Of a DNA stretch of 64,000 nt, positions 10,461 through 23,549 are shown piece by piece (positions within the stretch are counted from its first letter, which is position 1; each line of letters opens with the position of its first letter). Below the pieces are notes generated by a model. That model searched no databases and was not told the origin of the DNA. It worked only from the letters and a program-made list of their open reading frames with translations. The position numbers and the translations under genes were made by a program. The stretch comes from Cynocephalus volans (lineage: Eukaryota > Chordata > Mammalia > Dermoptera > Cynocephalidae). The stretch is from assembly GCF_027409185.1 (NCBI RefSeq), contig NC_084475.1:18186130-18250129 (forward strand), in the 5' to 3' direction.

Positions 10461-13400
10461 GATGTGCAGACGTCCAAGTGTGCAGCACAATCAAACGCGG
10501 TGGGAATGCATGCCTCGGACGTGGCTCAGCTCCTTTTCTTTTTTTAGCCAATGCAGTGGGAGAAACTCGGTCCCCTCTGAATAGTCTACCCGCAGATTTC
10601 GCATTTCCTATGGCATGACCAGATCCAAAGTGTTTTGGCTTGGGACCCCAGCACCGTTGTTTGGGGAACAGGAAACCCCAGGGCGTGCTTTGGGTGGGCA
10701 GGAAAGGAGCCCTGGGCGCTTTGCGGGTCTGAAATCAGGTGGATTTGTAACGGTGCCGCGGACTGCGGAGTAATGCGTATGAGGAAAACGAGCCGGGCCA
10801 CATCTGCCCTGTTATCAGATAACGTAACCCGAGCGCCTCACCGCCACCTCTGCTTTAAGCGATGCGTCGTCTGCAGCTTTACCTTGTGGATGAGATTTAA
10901 TCAATGGATTCGTAGCTGTTGAGATGTGCAGATGTGAAATAGGGATTACCTGCGCGTTAACCTGGCGACGGAATCATTCGTGTGCGCGTTATCCGGAGCT
11001 TTAGGAATCTCAGCAAAGACGAAGGATTGCTGCTTGGTGGTTGTGCTGGGAAGTGGGGGAGGAGGAACCGCTGCATCTTGGCTGCTGCACCTATTGCACT
11101 GGAAGGCATTTGATGGTGTTGGCGAGTCTCTGCGTAATTAGTGGAGTTGCCTCAAACCTTTGCCTCTGCCAGACGAAGCCTCCATTTGAGTGGTCTGCTC
11201 GGTTATTTCTAGATGTGAACTGCAGATTCTGAACTCAAAATGGTGCTCTAGATGTCCAACTTAAGCGTCTTGAAGGAGTTGCAAGTTGGAGCCTTCTGGC
11301 TGGTTTAATCCATTGTGTTGCCGAGGTTCGGTTTTTTCTCGTGTGTTTGGTGTTCACGTTGATGTACTTCGGCCGGTATAGGTAGTGAGTTTATGATTAT
11401 CATTGTGAGAGGCTTGTACATCTCTGAATGTAATTTAACCCTGCATAAGGCTTATTTTACGCAAGTTATTTCCTACGTTTAGAATTGAACAACTGGTAAT
11501 GAGTTGAAACACTGGAAACGTGGCTTGAGTGATTTCAGAGGACAGTGGAAGCCAGTGAAATGTGTAGGGGGTGCTGACATTTATTTTCATAGACTCCACA
11601 CTTCCTTCAGTATTATGTGAATGAATAAATGATAAAACTTAGCCCCAGGCCAGATGAACTTGGTTGACAGAGGACACCTTGAAGAAATTTACATTATTTC
11701 CGAACAACAGGGGTGGTGATGGTCTTTGAACACTTCAGTGTGGCACCCCTAGGATGCTTTGTTGATGAGAATGATGCAAAATGAGGTTTTAAAAATGATT
11801 AGTTCAGTTATAATTTCTGAATTTATTCATGTTTACAAAACAAAGTAATGGTGTGAATAGTTGTAACTTTGTTTACCTATACTGAAATTTTTTTTAAATC
11901 AGAAAGTATTTAATATTTTTATTTTTATAAGAATAGAGATTTTTAGAATCTGTTTTTCTTTCACATGGGCACACAGGTCATGAGAAACATATCTAGAAAA
12001 TGGTAATCGTAAAAAATACATATACATATACATGCACATACATACAGATTTGATTTTAATACAAGGATCTCATTTTAAAAGCCTGATTTTAATACTTTAT
12101 TTTTAATGCTTCTCAGTTTTGCTGTTAAGATATGAAATTAAATACGTTTGACTGAGACTGTCATAAGTCTTAGTCTTAATCATTTCATTTTGGATTTTGG
12201 CATTTAAATATTCTGGTAGTAACTTGAGGTACATGTAAATGTTGATTTTTAGGTTTTCCTCCTTATAATGTTTATTGTTGTTGAAGTGGCATATGTTTAA
12301 CACTTTAACAAAGATTATTTTGTAACAGGTTTATATTTATACCTAGTTGGCTCAAGAATTTTGGGGTAAATAGTTGCCATTAGGGGGCTGATTATAAGGG
12401 GAAAGTGGGACAAACTATTTCATTTGCTGTTCAGTGATTACTAGGTTACAGGGGGAATATATGGAACTTTAAATTAAAGTATTTCTCACCACCACCACCT
12501 TTTTTGTTTAAACAGCCAGCTTTACTGTGATAAATTTGTGATTTTCCAAATGCTGTCTTCTGGCTCACTTCCAAAATCAAGCTGGAGGAGGAGGTCAGGG
12601 CTGGAGTAGGACAGCCTTTTTCCTTAGTGAAGAGAGTTTTCAGGTGGAAAGACATGGAAGATAAAATTACTGCGGTACTGGCTGAGAATGGGGTGTTTGC
12701 ATTACCTCCCTAATCCCAAGAGATGGGGATGAGGTCTTGAATATGAACTTACCCTTGCTGGACCCAGGAAAGTGATGCTAACTTAATATTTAAAAAAAGA
12801 TTCCTAGTGGAAGTTAGTTTACTTATCCATTATTTGATTTGAGTATATAGAGAGTCTTTGGCATCATATAAGTTCCCCAACAACTTAACATTATGGGTTG
12901 AAGAGCTGTTTTAAAGACTATTTACGCATCCTTCTGTCCTTCCCCTATAGGAATTGGCTCTATTAGATTGCATGCTTATGTTTTGGATGACTATTTAACA
13001 CTCGGCCAGGGTTTATTGTGCAAAGGTGATATTTGACAAGATTTTATAAGAAAGGAAGTAGGTTGGCTGTGAAGTCTGAGGCTGTTCCACATATCAAAAT
13101 AGCATATGAGACAAGATTCGGGGATGGAGCAAGCAAAGCAACTGAAGCCCGTGGGGAAAACCTGAGAAACAGAGAAGGAGACAAGAGAGATTTATGGAAG
13201 CAGGAGAGGGATAGGTAGAGGGTTCAGGAGGTGGAGCCCTGAACAGACCGAGGGTGGAAGGTTCTAGGTAAGCAGGAAGAATCAGGTAACTTTTTGTCTA
13301 TTGTTTTGTTTCTGTTTTCTTTGGTTGTAATTGTTTTGGCTTCCTCCTTATGATTTTGAGACAATCAAATGGGTTTCTATCTTTCATTCAAGCTTTATTT

Positions 13401-15816
13401 CAGAGGGTCTTCCAGTGTTTTAGATATACAGTGAGGGAGTCTTTGGAAAGACTATTGGGGATGCAGTCTGTCTTGAATGATAACTGGTTTCACGGTGAAG
13501 GCAACTGGATTTCAGTTGCTTAATTAAGATACATAATATCTTAATTTTGTTTGAAGGTGTCATAGATTTGAGTAGGGAGAGAAGAATGTCAAACGAGAGT
13601 TGGCCAATATTTTTTTCAGGTAAATTTTACAGGTTTTCATGCTTTAAGCTAGTCTAATTTTAACTGTCTAAATTTTTTACAAATTAGCTTTTAAATAATT
13701 GTGCAGTCACGAGGAGAGCATTCTTTACAAAATAATATATAAAAGTTGTCTTTAAATAGATTTTAATGCAATAAAGGTGGTCCCAGTTATAAATTTTCAG
13801 CCTATGTATAATTTTTCAGGAATATAATTACTTAAAAATATCAAGGTTACTTGTCAGAAATAACTATATTACCTTGTGTAGAGAGTGTATGTATGATGTT
13901 GAAGCTGAGAAATGTATAATTCTTGCCCAGTGAACTTGTTTGAATAACTGGGTTAAAATCACCACACAGGTTTTCTGTGGTACAGATCATGCATTCAGAC
14001 TTTTAACTTACATAATGAAAAGTAGAGTATGTATTTTTTTAATTTTCCAACTGTGCTTTAACAAGGTTTTGCATGTTAAAAACGTGGTGAAAATCCATAC
14101 CTTTATGCCATTTTCGAGTTTTACTAAAAATGCATTCTTTTCTTGGCTGCAGATGTTTTCAGAGAATGAAGAAGGTATTGCAGGGATGGAGAGTTGTTTG
14201 TTAAGAATGCATTCCTCCTCTGTAGCCCTCAAAAGACTATAGAGCTGTATGCAGAGCTAGACAATCTGGGCATCCAGCCATAAAACATCACTGCTGTGGC
14301 ACAGATAGCTGTTTGCACTCTCCTGAGCCCTCCATGGCTGCAAACCATAACAGAAGGAATGGCCTTGGGAAAGCAGCATTCACTGCTATTTTGAACTCTT
14401 AATATTCTCCGTGGCTCTCTTGAGTTCCAGCTGTACATTGGGACTTTGGTTTTCTAAGATGTAGTAATGATTAAGGATGAGCAAAAATATAGTTTCTTAA
14501 ATATATGCCTCTTTATAGGCTAATGGATTTAACTACTTGCTCCATCTAGGAAATAAGGAGTCTCGAGTTATCCATCCCGTCATCTCTCAGTTTATTTGTC
14601 TCTTTGTCACAACACTTTTTTCCTGCTAGAGACGACCAGCCCGAAGACATAGATGATTACTCGGCCACTGGGCCTCACACAGCACACAGGGCCTGAGAAG
14701 TCATCTGGAATCTGTCTTCCTGAGTCTGTAGGATGAATTGGTCTGATGTAGCTCAGTTTCCACTTTACTTCCTCATAAACCTTTTTGACACTAGTAATTT
14801 TTATATTTTTTGCACAAAAATGTGAAAATGAAATAGACTATAAAGGTATGTCAACTCACCGTTGTTATAAGCTTATAGCATTTTCTGTGACCAAAATCTG
14901 TTTGTATAAATCCAAGTGATCCTCTGTGATCTTCCAGAACACAAACACCTAAACATCTCTTTTCTCTTTAATCTGAAGACCCTTTCTGTTTTCCTCCTTT
15001 AGACCATTTTAGAAATTAATATTCTATTTTATCTTCATGACATTCTTCCTCTAAAAGCTTGAACTGCAAACCTACGATATCACAATATCAAGTCAAATTA
15101 TTCTTAGCAGATGAGTAACTCCTGTCTATGATTGAGCTTTTTACTAATATGCAGACTGTCTTTTGACATGACTGACTAGTGCCAAACGCAAATTAGTGCC
15201 AAGGTGTTTATTGGGAATGTGTGCTTTGTTTGATTCATTTTATGTGTATACTCTAGCTTATTAAGAATAAGATCTCTCACAACTAAAATCATTTGCTTGG
15301 TTTGAGCCTGGCAAAGGTATTGTTTACTTTTTATTCCCAAAGATAATTTCCTTTTAATTACTCTTTTAATAAGCAGGGAAAACCCAGGTTAAAATAGCAA
15401 CCAGGAATTAAAGTGAGATCTGAAATTGGGAAATGGTAATGCAGGCACAACATATTGCCTTTCCAGTCATTCTTGCTGTGAGAAGATGCTGACCACAGAG
15501 TTGTTCAGAAATTACAGGTGTTGGGGGGAAAGATACAGAATAGCCCCTTGGATTGCATTATGTATTCTCACACTATATATGAAATGTGAAATGCTGAGGA
15601 GGAGGGGCAAGGGTGTGTGCAGGCTTTGTTCTTCAGGAAGCTATGGGCCGATGTTTTAAACAATGTTTTTTTTTTTTGGTAGGAAGGCATGGTGAGGGAA
15701 GAAGGTGATAGCTGGGTGGGAGCAAGTACATTTGAGTCACTGAGGACAATTGGGGATTGTGAGGTGGGGCTGGAAGTAGTTAGAAATTTTCCTCTCAGGT
15801 AACCAAATCTCTGTTT
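10461..15816. other. Intron 1, proximal unique segment
   Basis: Largely free of recognisable repeats for about 5 kb downstream of the promoter, unlike the rest of the intron. First introns often carry regulatory elements near the promoter, so this repeat-poor block is where I would look for conserved enhancers, for example around 12,480-12,660 and 14,100-14,440. That is inference from composition only. Confidence 0.35.
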
Positions 15817-15869
15817 AAAAAAATCTTCATGCTGGGCAGTCACCAAAAAAAAAAAAAAAAAAATCTTCA
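15817..15869 (+). mobile_element. Ultra-short A-tailed CYN 3' end with target duplication
   Basis: A 15-nt body, TGCTGGGCAGTCACC, followed by about 20 A, flanked by AAAAAAATCTTCA at 15,817-15,829 and 15,857-15,869. The body resembles the last bases of CYN monomers elsewhere in the window (..AGCTGGCCACC before the A tail). It is therefore read as a SINE copy truncated to its final 15 bases. The boundary between tail and duplication is ambiguous by several A. Confidence 0.6.
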
Positions 15870-15889
15870 AATACGTACAACTAGTATTT

Positions 15890-16090
15890 GAGGATTTACT
15901 GTGTGATAGTATTCCAAGGACATGAATATTTCTTATTTAATTCTCAGAATGCTTCTGTAAAATGATTGCTTTTATTGTTTCCATTTTACAGATGAGCAAA
16001 CAGAGGCACAGAGAAAGAAGTAATTTTCATAAGATCCTACAGCTTATAGAGGTGAAGCCAGAATTTAAGCTGAGACAGTGCCCTTCAGAG
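15890..16090 (+). mobile_element. MIR SINE relic
   Basis: Shows the MIR core and 3' layout: 'ttaattctcagaatgcttc', 'cattttacagatgagcaaac', 'agaggcacagagaaagaag', 'cctacagcttatagaggtg', 'gaagccagaatttaagctg'. Ancient tRNA-derived SINE. Confidence 0.8.
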
Positions 16091-16099
16091 TACTAGCCT

Positions 16100-16325
16100 C
16101 ACATGTGATCCATTTGCTAATATTAACTGAATGCTTTCTGAGCACTTTATGTGTATTATCTCATTTATTTCTTAACAGCAAGTTGTAAGGTTGGTGCTGT
16201 TATTGTGTTCATTTTATAGATGGGGACACTGAGGCTGATGGTGATTGAATAATTTGCCCAAAGTCAGAGCCTTAGTAAACATGTCTGGGTCCTCTGATGC
16301 CAGAGCCTGAGCTCTTTATTATTCT
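16100..16325 (+). mobile_element. Second MIR-family relic (MIR/MIR3 type)
   Basis: 'gagcactttatgtgtattat', 'ctcatttatttcttaaca', 'cattttatagatggggacac', 'tgaggctgatggtgattgaa', 'aatttgcccaaagtcagag'. It sits directly downstream of another MIR in the same orientation. Confidence 0.75.
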
Positions 16326-16439
16326 GTTGTGCTGTCTTCTAAAACCTGAGCCTGTTCACGTCATTCCTTTCTTTATATTACAAAAACTTTACGCTTTGTA
16401 TGTGTAGTGACCACAGTGAAGGAAGTCAACTTCTCCCTT

Positions 16440-18584
16440 CCCTCTTAAAGCTGTCCTTCTAGTGATAGCGAGAGAGATGGGCACCAAACAAATTTTAAAA
16501 AGAGACAGATAGCAATAAATGTTGTGAAGGAAGCCACAGACACGTATAAGAAAGTTAACAAAAATCTAAGGTAGCATATAATTATATAACCACATACTGT
16601 ATCTCCTTTATGGAGGATGCCTATCAAAATACTGGATGCTCAGAGAAGTCCAGTAGCAAAAGAAATGTTTACCTTTATTAGCTCAGTATTTCCCAAACTT
16701 ATGTGACCACTGAACATTATTTTCCTTTCATACCACCTTTTAGTTCAATGGAATGGACTTTGGGAAATGCAAAAAGAGAGATTGCCTGATCATTTGGAAG
16801 AGGGAGTGGGCCTGTGGGTTGGAGTGGTCAGATAATACTTCGCTTGAAGTGGGTCCTGAAAGACTGGTGGAGTTTGATTTGATAGAGGGATATTCTACAA
16901 GGAGACCAGTGGGCAAGCCATGTTTGGGGAACGTTTTGGAAAGTGTCTAACAAAATGGCTGGGACATATTAGGGACTCAGTATATTTGCTGAATAAATGA
17001 GCACTGAGGCCTAGCTGTAAGTGGTTTTGTTTTGGCAATAACGTTTAGAAGTGCTATACTGGGTTCCTTGTATAACCTCAGTTCCTTCGCTAATTAGGAG
17101 CTATTGATGGTTGTTGATGGGTGTGGCATGAACCAAATGGTACATTAGAAAGTTCCCTTGAGCAGAGATATAGTGTTAAGACTATGGCTATTGTAGTTGT
17201 CTATATAAGGTGATACAAACTTGGACAAGAATAATGTAAGGTCGAACTGAAAAGGTGTTAGGAAAAATCAGCAGGACCAAATAATACAAAATGATTGGTG
17301 TGGGCTGTTGGAAGGAAAGTGTTCTAAGAGGTTAGGTACATCGTACTTGCTGCTCTTTCTGGAATGTGCCAGAGAGGCTTTAAGTAATAAAGAAGCTAAT
17401 GTTTGGTTAAATACACACATGTCCTTGTTAGATGTTGGTGGGGAAAGATAACATAAGATAGCCATTTTAGGAGAGTTTGTTATGTGGGATTGTGTTCTAG
17501 GGTAGTGATTTGGCTCACAGCATAAATCCATGTAATGAGTAATGTAATAATAGGGTTCTGCTGTTAATTATGGTGAATATGCTCAATGAAATCGAATTTT
17601 CTTAGTACCATATCCATAAAAAAATACTTAACTCAGACCTTATATAACAGTCCCAAATATATTGTAACCATTTATGGGTATGGAATATTGATAGAAAAGA
17701 AGGGAAAACAAAAATATTCAATGTTTCAAGGAAACATAAGCTCAGATTATAACATAAATAGTATAGCAGCGTTAGTAGTAGTTGTATTGAAGTTACTAGA
17801 GATTTCATAAATTTAATAGACTTCTTAAAGTTAAGGAATAATAGATTTTTTTAATAAAGAAAAAACTAAAACAACAAAGTGGACTTTTTTTACCTCTGTG
17901 AGTGAGGTGGAGAAGCTGTAAAACAGATAAAAATAGTTCTTATTTTACCACAGTCAGGTGATGAATAAGAATATTAGCTACTGTTTTACTTTTATATATA
18001 TTATGGTTCTGTATTTAATTAATAGAGCATTATTATTTTTTCTTTTCTATTCATCCAGACTTAAAACCCCAGCATAGTCCCTTGAAGATAGTGCTTTGCA
18101 AAAAGCCTCCATTATTGTGGTCATTTCTTTATTAGATTTGAGTTACTTGTTAGCAGGGATAAATAACATGTTCAACTTTGTAATTCCTACAATATCTATA
18201 GTATTTTATAGTTATTAGGATAAAATTTTTTAGTTTTATTTTGAGTCATGTGTTTCTTTAGAGATGTTACTTCTGCAAATGATCATGGAGGAGAAGGGAA
18301 GGAATTGATAATTGAGCACTTTTCCATTGTTCTTACTCTTTTAGGATAATGACCAACCATATTTTCAACTAGTCAGCCCAGCATATGGAAATGCACTTGC
18401 AGATTTGGGGAGAGTTAAGAGGGTGAGTCAGTTTTGACAGCCATCATCAAGAGTCCTGGCTTTGGTTTTTTTATTGGTACCCGTAGGAATGGGCAATTCC
18501 TTTTCCTTGAAGTCTCTGAGCACTGGTGGTAAATACTACTGACCAAATCATGAAAAATAATGTGTGACATTTCTTATGGACATT
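16440..18584. other. Intron 1 segment with weak L2 traces
   Basis: Short L2-like ends may exist near 16,480-16,540 and 16,960-17,010 ('gctgggacatattagggac', 'tttgctgaataaatga'). The rest is AT-rich with no recognised feature. Confidence 0.4.
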
Positions 18585-18603
18585 AAAATTTTAGGTATGT
18601 TAG

Positions 18604-18760
18604 GGCCGGCCCCGTGGCTCACTGGGGAGAGTGCGGCGCTGGTAGCACCGAGGCTTCGGGTTCGGATCCTATATAGGGATGGCCGTTGTGCTCAGTGGCT
18701 GAGCGTGGTGCGGACTGCACCGTGCGGAGGGTTGTGATCCCCTTACCGGTCAAAAAGAAA
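18604..18760 (+). mobile_element. CYN dimeric SINE, divergent second unit
   Basis: First unit: GGCCGGCCCCGTGGCTCACT, 'ggtagcaccgaggcttc', 'gggttcggatcctatatag'. Second unit: 'gctcagtggctgagcgtgg', 'tgcggactgcaccgtgcgg', 'ccccttaccggtc', then an A tail. It is flanked by a perfect 19-bp duplication, AAAATTTTAGGTATGTTAG, at 18,585-18,603 and 18,761-18,779. High CpG content and the intact duplication suggest a young copy. The second unit differs from that in the other dimers here. Confidence 0.88.
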
Positions 18761-18999
18761 AAAATTTTAGGTATGTTAGATAAATTACAATGCAATTCCT
18801 GATTTGTTTTTCATGTGTTTGATGACAATCTTTAGATATGAGCCCACTGGAAAAAATGAGTGTTATAACTAATGGGATCATTCTGGACAAGCTGAAATGA
18901 CTGGTTAGCATATGTTAAAATTATTATTCTGTTCTCCTCTAGAGAGAATTCTATGGAAATAGGTGATTTTAAAAGGTTAGTATCAAAATTCTTTTTCTT

Positions 19000-19102
19000 T
19001 CTTTTTTTTTTTTTTTTTTTTGGCAGCTGTCCAGTTTGGATCCAAATCTGTGACCTTGGTGTTACAGGCTGTGCTGTAACCTGCTGAACTAACTGGCCAA
19101 CC
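19000..19102 (-). mobile_element. CYN monomeric SINE
   Basis: Minus-strand unit with its tail seen as a T run at 19,001-19,020, then 'ggcagctgtccagtttggat', 'gaccttggtgttacagg', 'ctgctgaactaactggcca'. Target duplication CAAAATTCTTTTTCTT at 18,984-18,999 and 19,103-19,118. Confidence 0.88.
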
Positions 19103-19589
19103 CAAAATTCTTTTTCTTGAAATCAATTTATGTTGATTCATAAGTACTTTTTTAGCAAAAATTTTAGATATAGTTATTTAAATAGTTTACACAGATGCTG
19201 TTTAACTTTAGATGGCAGAATTTGGTTAGGTAGATCGTAAATCCTAAGAAAATGTTTTTTTCTCTTTAACTTGTGATTTTCCAACAAAATCTTAAATTGG
19301 TGAACATTGGTTTCAGAATTCAGCCTTTAGGAACATTCCAAAAAAAAAGTTCTCAGTTTCTCTGGCTATTTATTTGTTTTTCACACAACCGTTTCCCCTG
19401 TTTTTCTATTTGTTGTACTGAAACTTTGCACTTCAAAGATGGGAGTAAAAGGCCTGGTTTGAGGCAATAGGGGGACCAGTCTGCTCTCTTTCATTGTATG
19501 TATTGTTCTGTTGCTAAGCCTGTTAGCGCTGAAGATATCAATCCATAGCTGGTGAAAGAATTCCAGACTTCAGTGGCAGTAGTTCGAGG

Positions 19590-19735
19590 AGTGCTTAGTG
19601 TGTGCCAAGCACAGAGCACTTAATATTTTGTCTCATTTATTCTCCTTAATAGATGAGGAAACCGACGCGCACTGAAGAGGTCAGACCTGCCTGATTCCAG
19701 TGACTGTACTCCTAACCGCCCTCTTGTGCCACATC
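19590..19735 (+). mobile_element. MIR SINE relic
   Basis: 'gtgtgtgccaagcacagagc', 'ctcatttattctccttaata', 'gatgaggaaaccgacgcg', 'ctgattccagtgactgtact'. Standard MIR order. Confidence 0.7.
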
Positions 19736-19739
19736 ATTC

Positions 19740-21330
19740 AGACTGACTGAGTGATTTTCATTATCTTTAGAAATATGAGAGATCTTTGTAGCCCCAAATT
19801 TGATCTGTGATATCTGACTTATTAATAAAAAAAATTTATCAAATGTCACATATGTGTCTAATGGGTTGGAAGTTCACAGCTCTAAATAGTATCATTTTGG
19901 GCTCTAAAATATATTAAGAGAAAATTAACTTTGATGTGTTTGTAATGGTATTTATATTTGAAAACCCTGATGTAAATTTTCTTTTCTCCCTGGTTTCTAA
20001 CTCATACGTCTAGAATGCAGCTTAGGCAGGAGTGTGCCTGTGAGACAAGCGTAGATCTCATGGATTACTCTTTTTCTCTGCCACAGCAGCAGGTTTTTCT
20101 TGGAGCATTATATGAAAATTAACATTATCAAAAAATTTAAGCCCATTTAAAGGGATCCTAGTTTTGATCCAAATTATAAAATGTGGGAAGACATTTCTGT
20201 AAAAATCTGTGTCATCTTGAAAGTACTAGAATGCCTTAGTTAATGGGGTAAGCTATAAGTAAACCGCCCTTGTTATGTAAGAGCAGCATATGAATGGGTG
20301 ATAACTGTCTTTCTTTTGTCTAATTCAACTACTTCCTGTTCAATCTCAAATCTCAGTTGGAAAGCAGTTTCTCTCACTTGACCCATTTTTCTTCTGCATT
20401 ACATCTTTCTTCTGGTTCTTCAACACAAAAAGTTTGAAGGAATGGAGTATTGTAAACCCTTGAAGACTTATAAGGTGAGATTCAGACACCTGTAATATTA
20501 TCTTTTGTTTCATTATTTGGCTGTCTGATTGGAGAGATAGCAGCTTTGCTTCTTTACTTTGATATTATAGTTTTCAGAAGAGATATATATTAAATGACTG
20601 AGATTTGGTAGAGAGGCATATGGGTATAGAAAAAAACAGGAGGGGGTAAAGCTCTTGTTTTAGTAACATGGACAATTTAAGGATGTTACAGTTTTCGTAA
20701 ACGTATATGGAATAAGTCTAAAATGTTTGTAAAATGTATTGTAAAATGTTTGTTTATCTGGAGACCTAGGTCTTTGTCCCGTAAGTTAATCTAGTGGTGA
20801 TATTATTAACATATTCATTAGTCACAGGTATGACATACTGTTATGTGATGACATTTATTTCACATCCTTGGCTTGATTTGGCTTCTGTGAACTGAATTGG
20901 CTTTTCTAAAATACCTATTATCAAATCAGTCTCCTTTATGAAACCTTCTCTAACTTCGCTCATGGTAAGTAAAATTTATAGTCTCTTTCTTCTCACTCTG
21001 ATTATCTCATTTAGCCCCATGACTTTAAATACTACATATGTACTGAAGACTCCTAAGTTTTAAATCTCAAGCCTGGGTTGCTCCCCAGACTCAGTATTTG
21101 CATATCCAGTTGCCTGCTCCACATTTCCTTGTGGCTATTTAATGGGCATGTCCACTTAACAGGTTCAGAACTGAACTCCTGTCTTTGTCCCCACATCTGC
21201 TCTGCTTGCACTCCTCCCCACTTAACTCAAGAGCACTTCTGTCCTTCTAGTTGCTCCAGTCAAAACTTTGAGTCTCCCTTTCGCTCCTCTTTCTGTCCAT
21301 GTACAGTCCACCAGAAACTAAACAAGAGCT
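19740..21330. other. Intron 1 segment, nothing firm recognised
   Basis: AT-rich. The 21,060-21,330 part is C+T-rich and may be a diverged LINE fragment, but I cannot assign it. Confidence 0.35.
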
Positions 21331-21334
21331 TTCT

Positions 21335-23516
21335 AAATAATCCATAGGTCAAAGAAGAGATCGCAAGGGAAAATTAGTAAATACTTTGAACCGAATAAAA
21401 AAAGTAAACAGGACATATTGAAATTCATGTGATGCAGCTAAATGGTACTAGGAGGGAAATTTATAACTTTAAATGTCTGTATTAGAGAAGGAGAAAGATC
21501 TCAAATCAGTAACATAAGCTTCTACCTTATGATTCCAGAGTAGAACAAACTAAACCTACAGCAAAGGGGAAAAAAAGGGTGGGGGGTGGAAATAAAGATT
21601 AGAGTGGAAATCAATGAAATAGAAACATAAAAACAGTAGAGAAGATCAGTAAAACCAAAAGCTGGTTAATTACAAAGATCAACAAAATTGACAAACCTGT
21701 AGCTGAAAGGACCAAGAGAAAAACAGAGAAGAAACAAATTACCAAAATCTAGAATAAATGGGGGGACATGAAACTGATCTTACAGAAATTAAAGTAGATA
21801 TTATAAACAACTTATGCCAACAAATTAGGCAATTTAGATGAAATGTACAAATTCTTAGAAATAGATTAGCAGAACTGACTCATGAAGAACAGAGAATCTG
21901 AATGGGCATATAACAAGAAATTGGATTAGTTATTTAAAATCTTCCCTCAAAGAAAAACCCAGGTCATCTTGTCTTTACTGGTGAATTCTGCCAAACATTT
22001 AAAGAACTAATACCAAGCCTTCACAGACATTTCCAGAAAAGAAAAGAGGAAGGAATACTTCCCAGCTGATTCTTTGAGGCCAGAATTACCATGATAACAA
22101 ACCCAGTGACATCACAAGACGTTAAAGTACAACCCAATATTCCTCATGAATGTGGACACAAAATCTTCAATAAAGTATTAGGAAGCCACATCTAGCAACC
22201 TATAAAGAGGATTAGATAGCATGACCAAGTAGGATTTATCCCAGGACTACAAGGTTGGGTGAACACTCTAAAATCAATTAATATAATACATCATATTAAT
22301 AGAAGAACAAAACCATATGATCGTCTCAGTAGATGCAGAAAAAGCATTTGACAAAATCCAACACGTATTTATGATAAAAAACTTACAGCAAATTAGGTAT
22401 AGAAGTGGACTTCTTCAACTTGATAAAGAGCATATATGAATAATATTCAAAACACAATAAGTTAACATCATACTTAAGGTGGGACGGCTGAATGTCCTCT
22501 TTGTAAAATTGGGAACAAAACAAGTTCCATTTATTTCTATTCAGCATTGTACTGGAAATTCTAACCTGTGCAGTCAGGTAAGAAAAAGTAATAAAAAGTA
22601 TGAAGATTAGAAAGGAAGAAGTAAAACTGTTGTTATCCACAGATAACATGATCCATGTGTAGAAAACCATAAAAAGTTACTAGAACTAGTAAACAAGTTC
22701 AGCAAGATCATCGGATGCAAGATCAATATTAAAAAGTTATTTGTATTTCTGTATTTACATTTGAAACAATTTGAAAATGAAGTTACAAAACTATTTTATT
22801 CACTGTAGCATCAAAAAAATGAATACTTGGTGATAAATTTAACAAAAGAAATGAAAGATGTTTACACTGAAAACTGCAAAAACATTGCTGACAGAAATTA
22901 AAGAGGATTCAAATAATTGGGGAGACATTCTGTGTTAATGCAGAGGAAGACACAATATTGTTAGGATGGCATTTCTCCCTAAATTGATATATAGTCAGTG
23001 CAATCTCTATCAAAATCCCAGACCTTTTTTTTTCTGTCAAAATTGACAAACTGATTCTAAGATTTATGTGGAAATGAAGAAGACTTAGAATAGCCAAAAA
23101 GATTTTGATAAATAACAAAGTTAAAAGAAGGACTTAGAATTCCTAATTTAAAACATACTGTAAAGCTAAAATAAGGCAGTGTGATACTAGTATAATGACA
23201 GACGTATAGACAAATAAATCAGAATTGAATGTTCAAAAATAAACCTTTACATGTATGGTGAATTAGTTTTTGACAAAGGTGCCAAGGCATTTCAGTGGAG
23301 AAAGGATGGTCTTCAACAAACGATTCTAGGATAATTGTATTCCCACGTGCAAAAAAGATGATTTAGGGCCGGCCCGTGGCTCACTTGGGAGAGTGTGGTG
23401 CTGATAACACCAAGGCCACGAGTTCCGATCCCTATATAGGAATGGCCGGTTAGCTCACTTGGGAGAGCGTGATGCTCACAACACCAAGTCAAGGGTTAAG
23501 ATCCCCTTACCAGTCA

Positions 23517-23549
<33 letters not shown>

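Noticed and set aside
8825..10590. Long overlapping open frames of 70-294 codons on both strands
   Set aside because: They fall in the CpG island, overlap in several frames and are Arg/Pro/Ala/Gly-rich because GC-rich DNA lacks stop codons. None shows a domain.
18604..18760. Horse (ERE) or carnivore tRNA-Lys-type SINE
   Set aside because: The units are tRNA-Ile-like, occur as head-to-tail dimers joined at GGGATGGCC, and lack the hallmarks of ERE or CAN SINEs.
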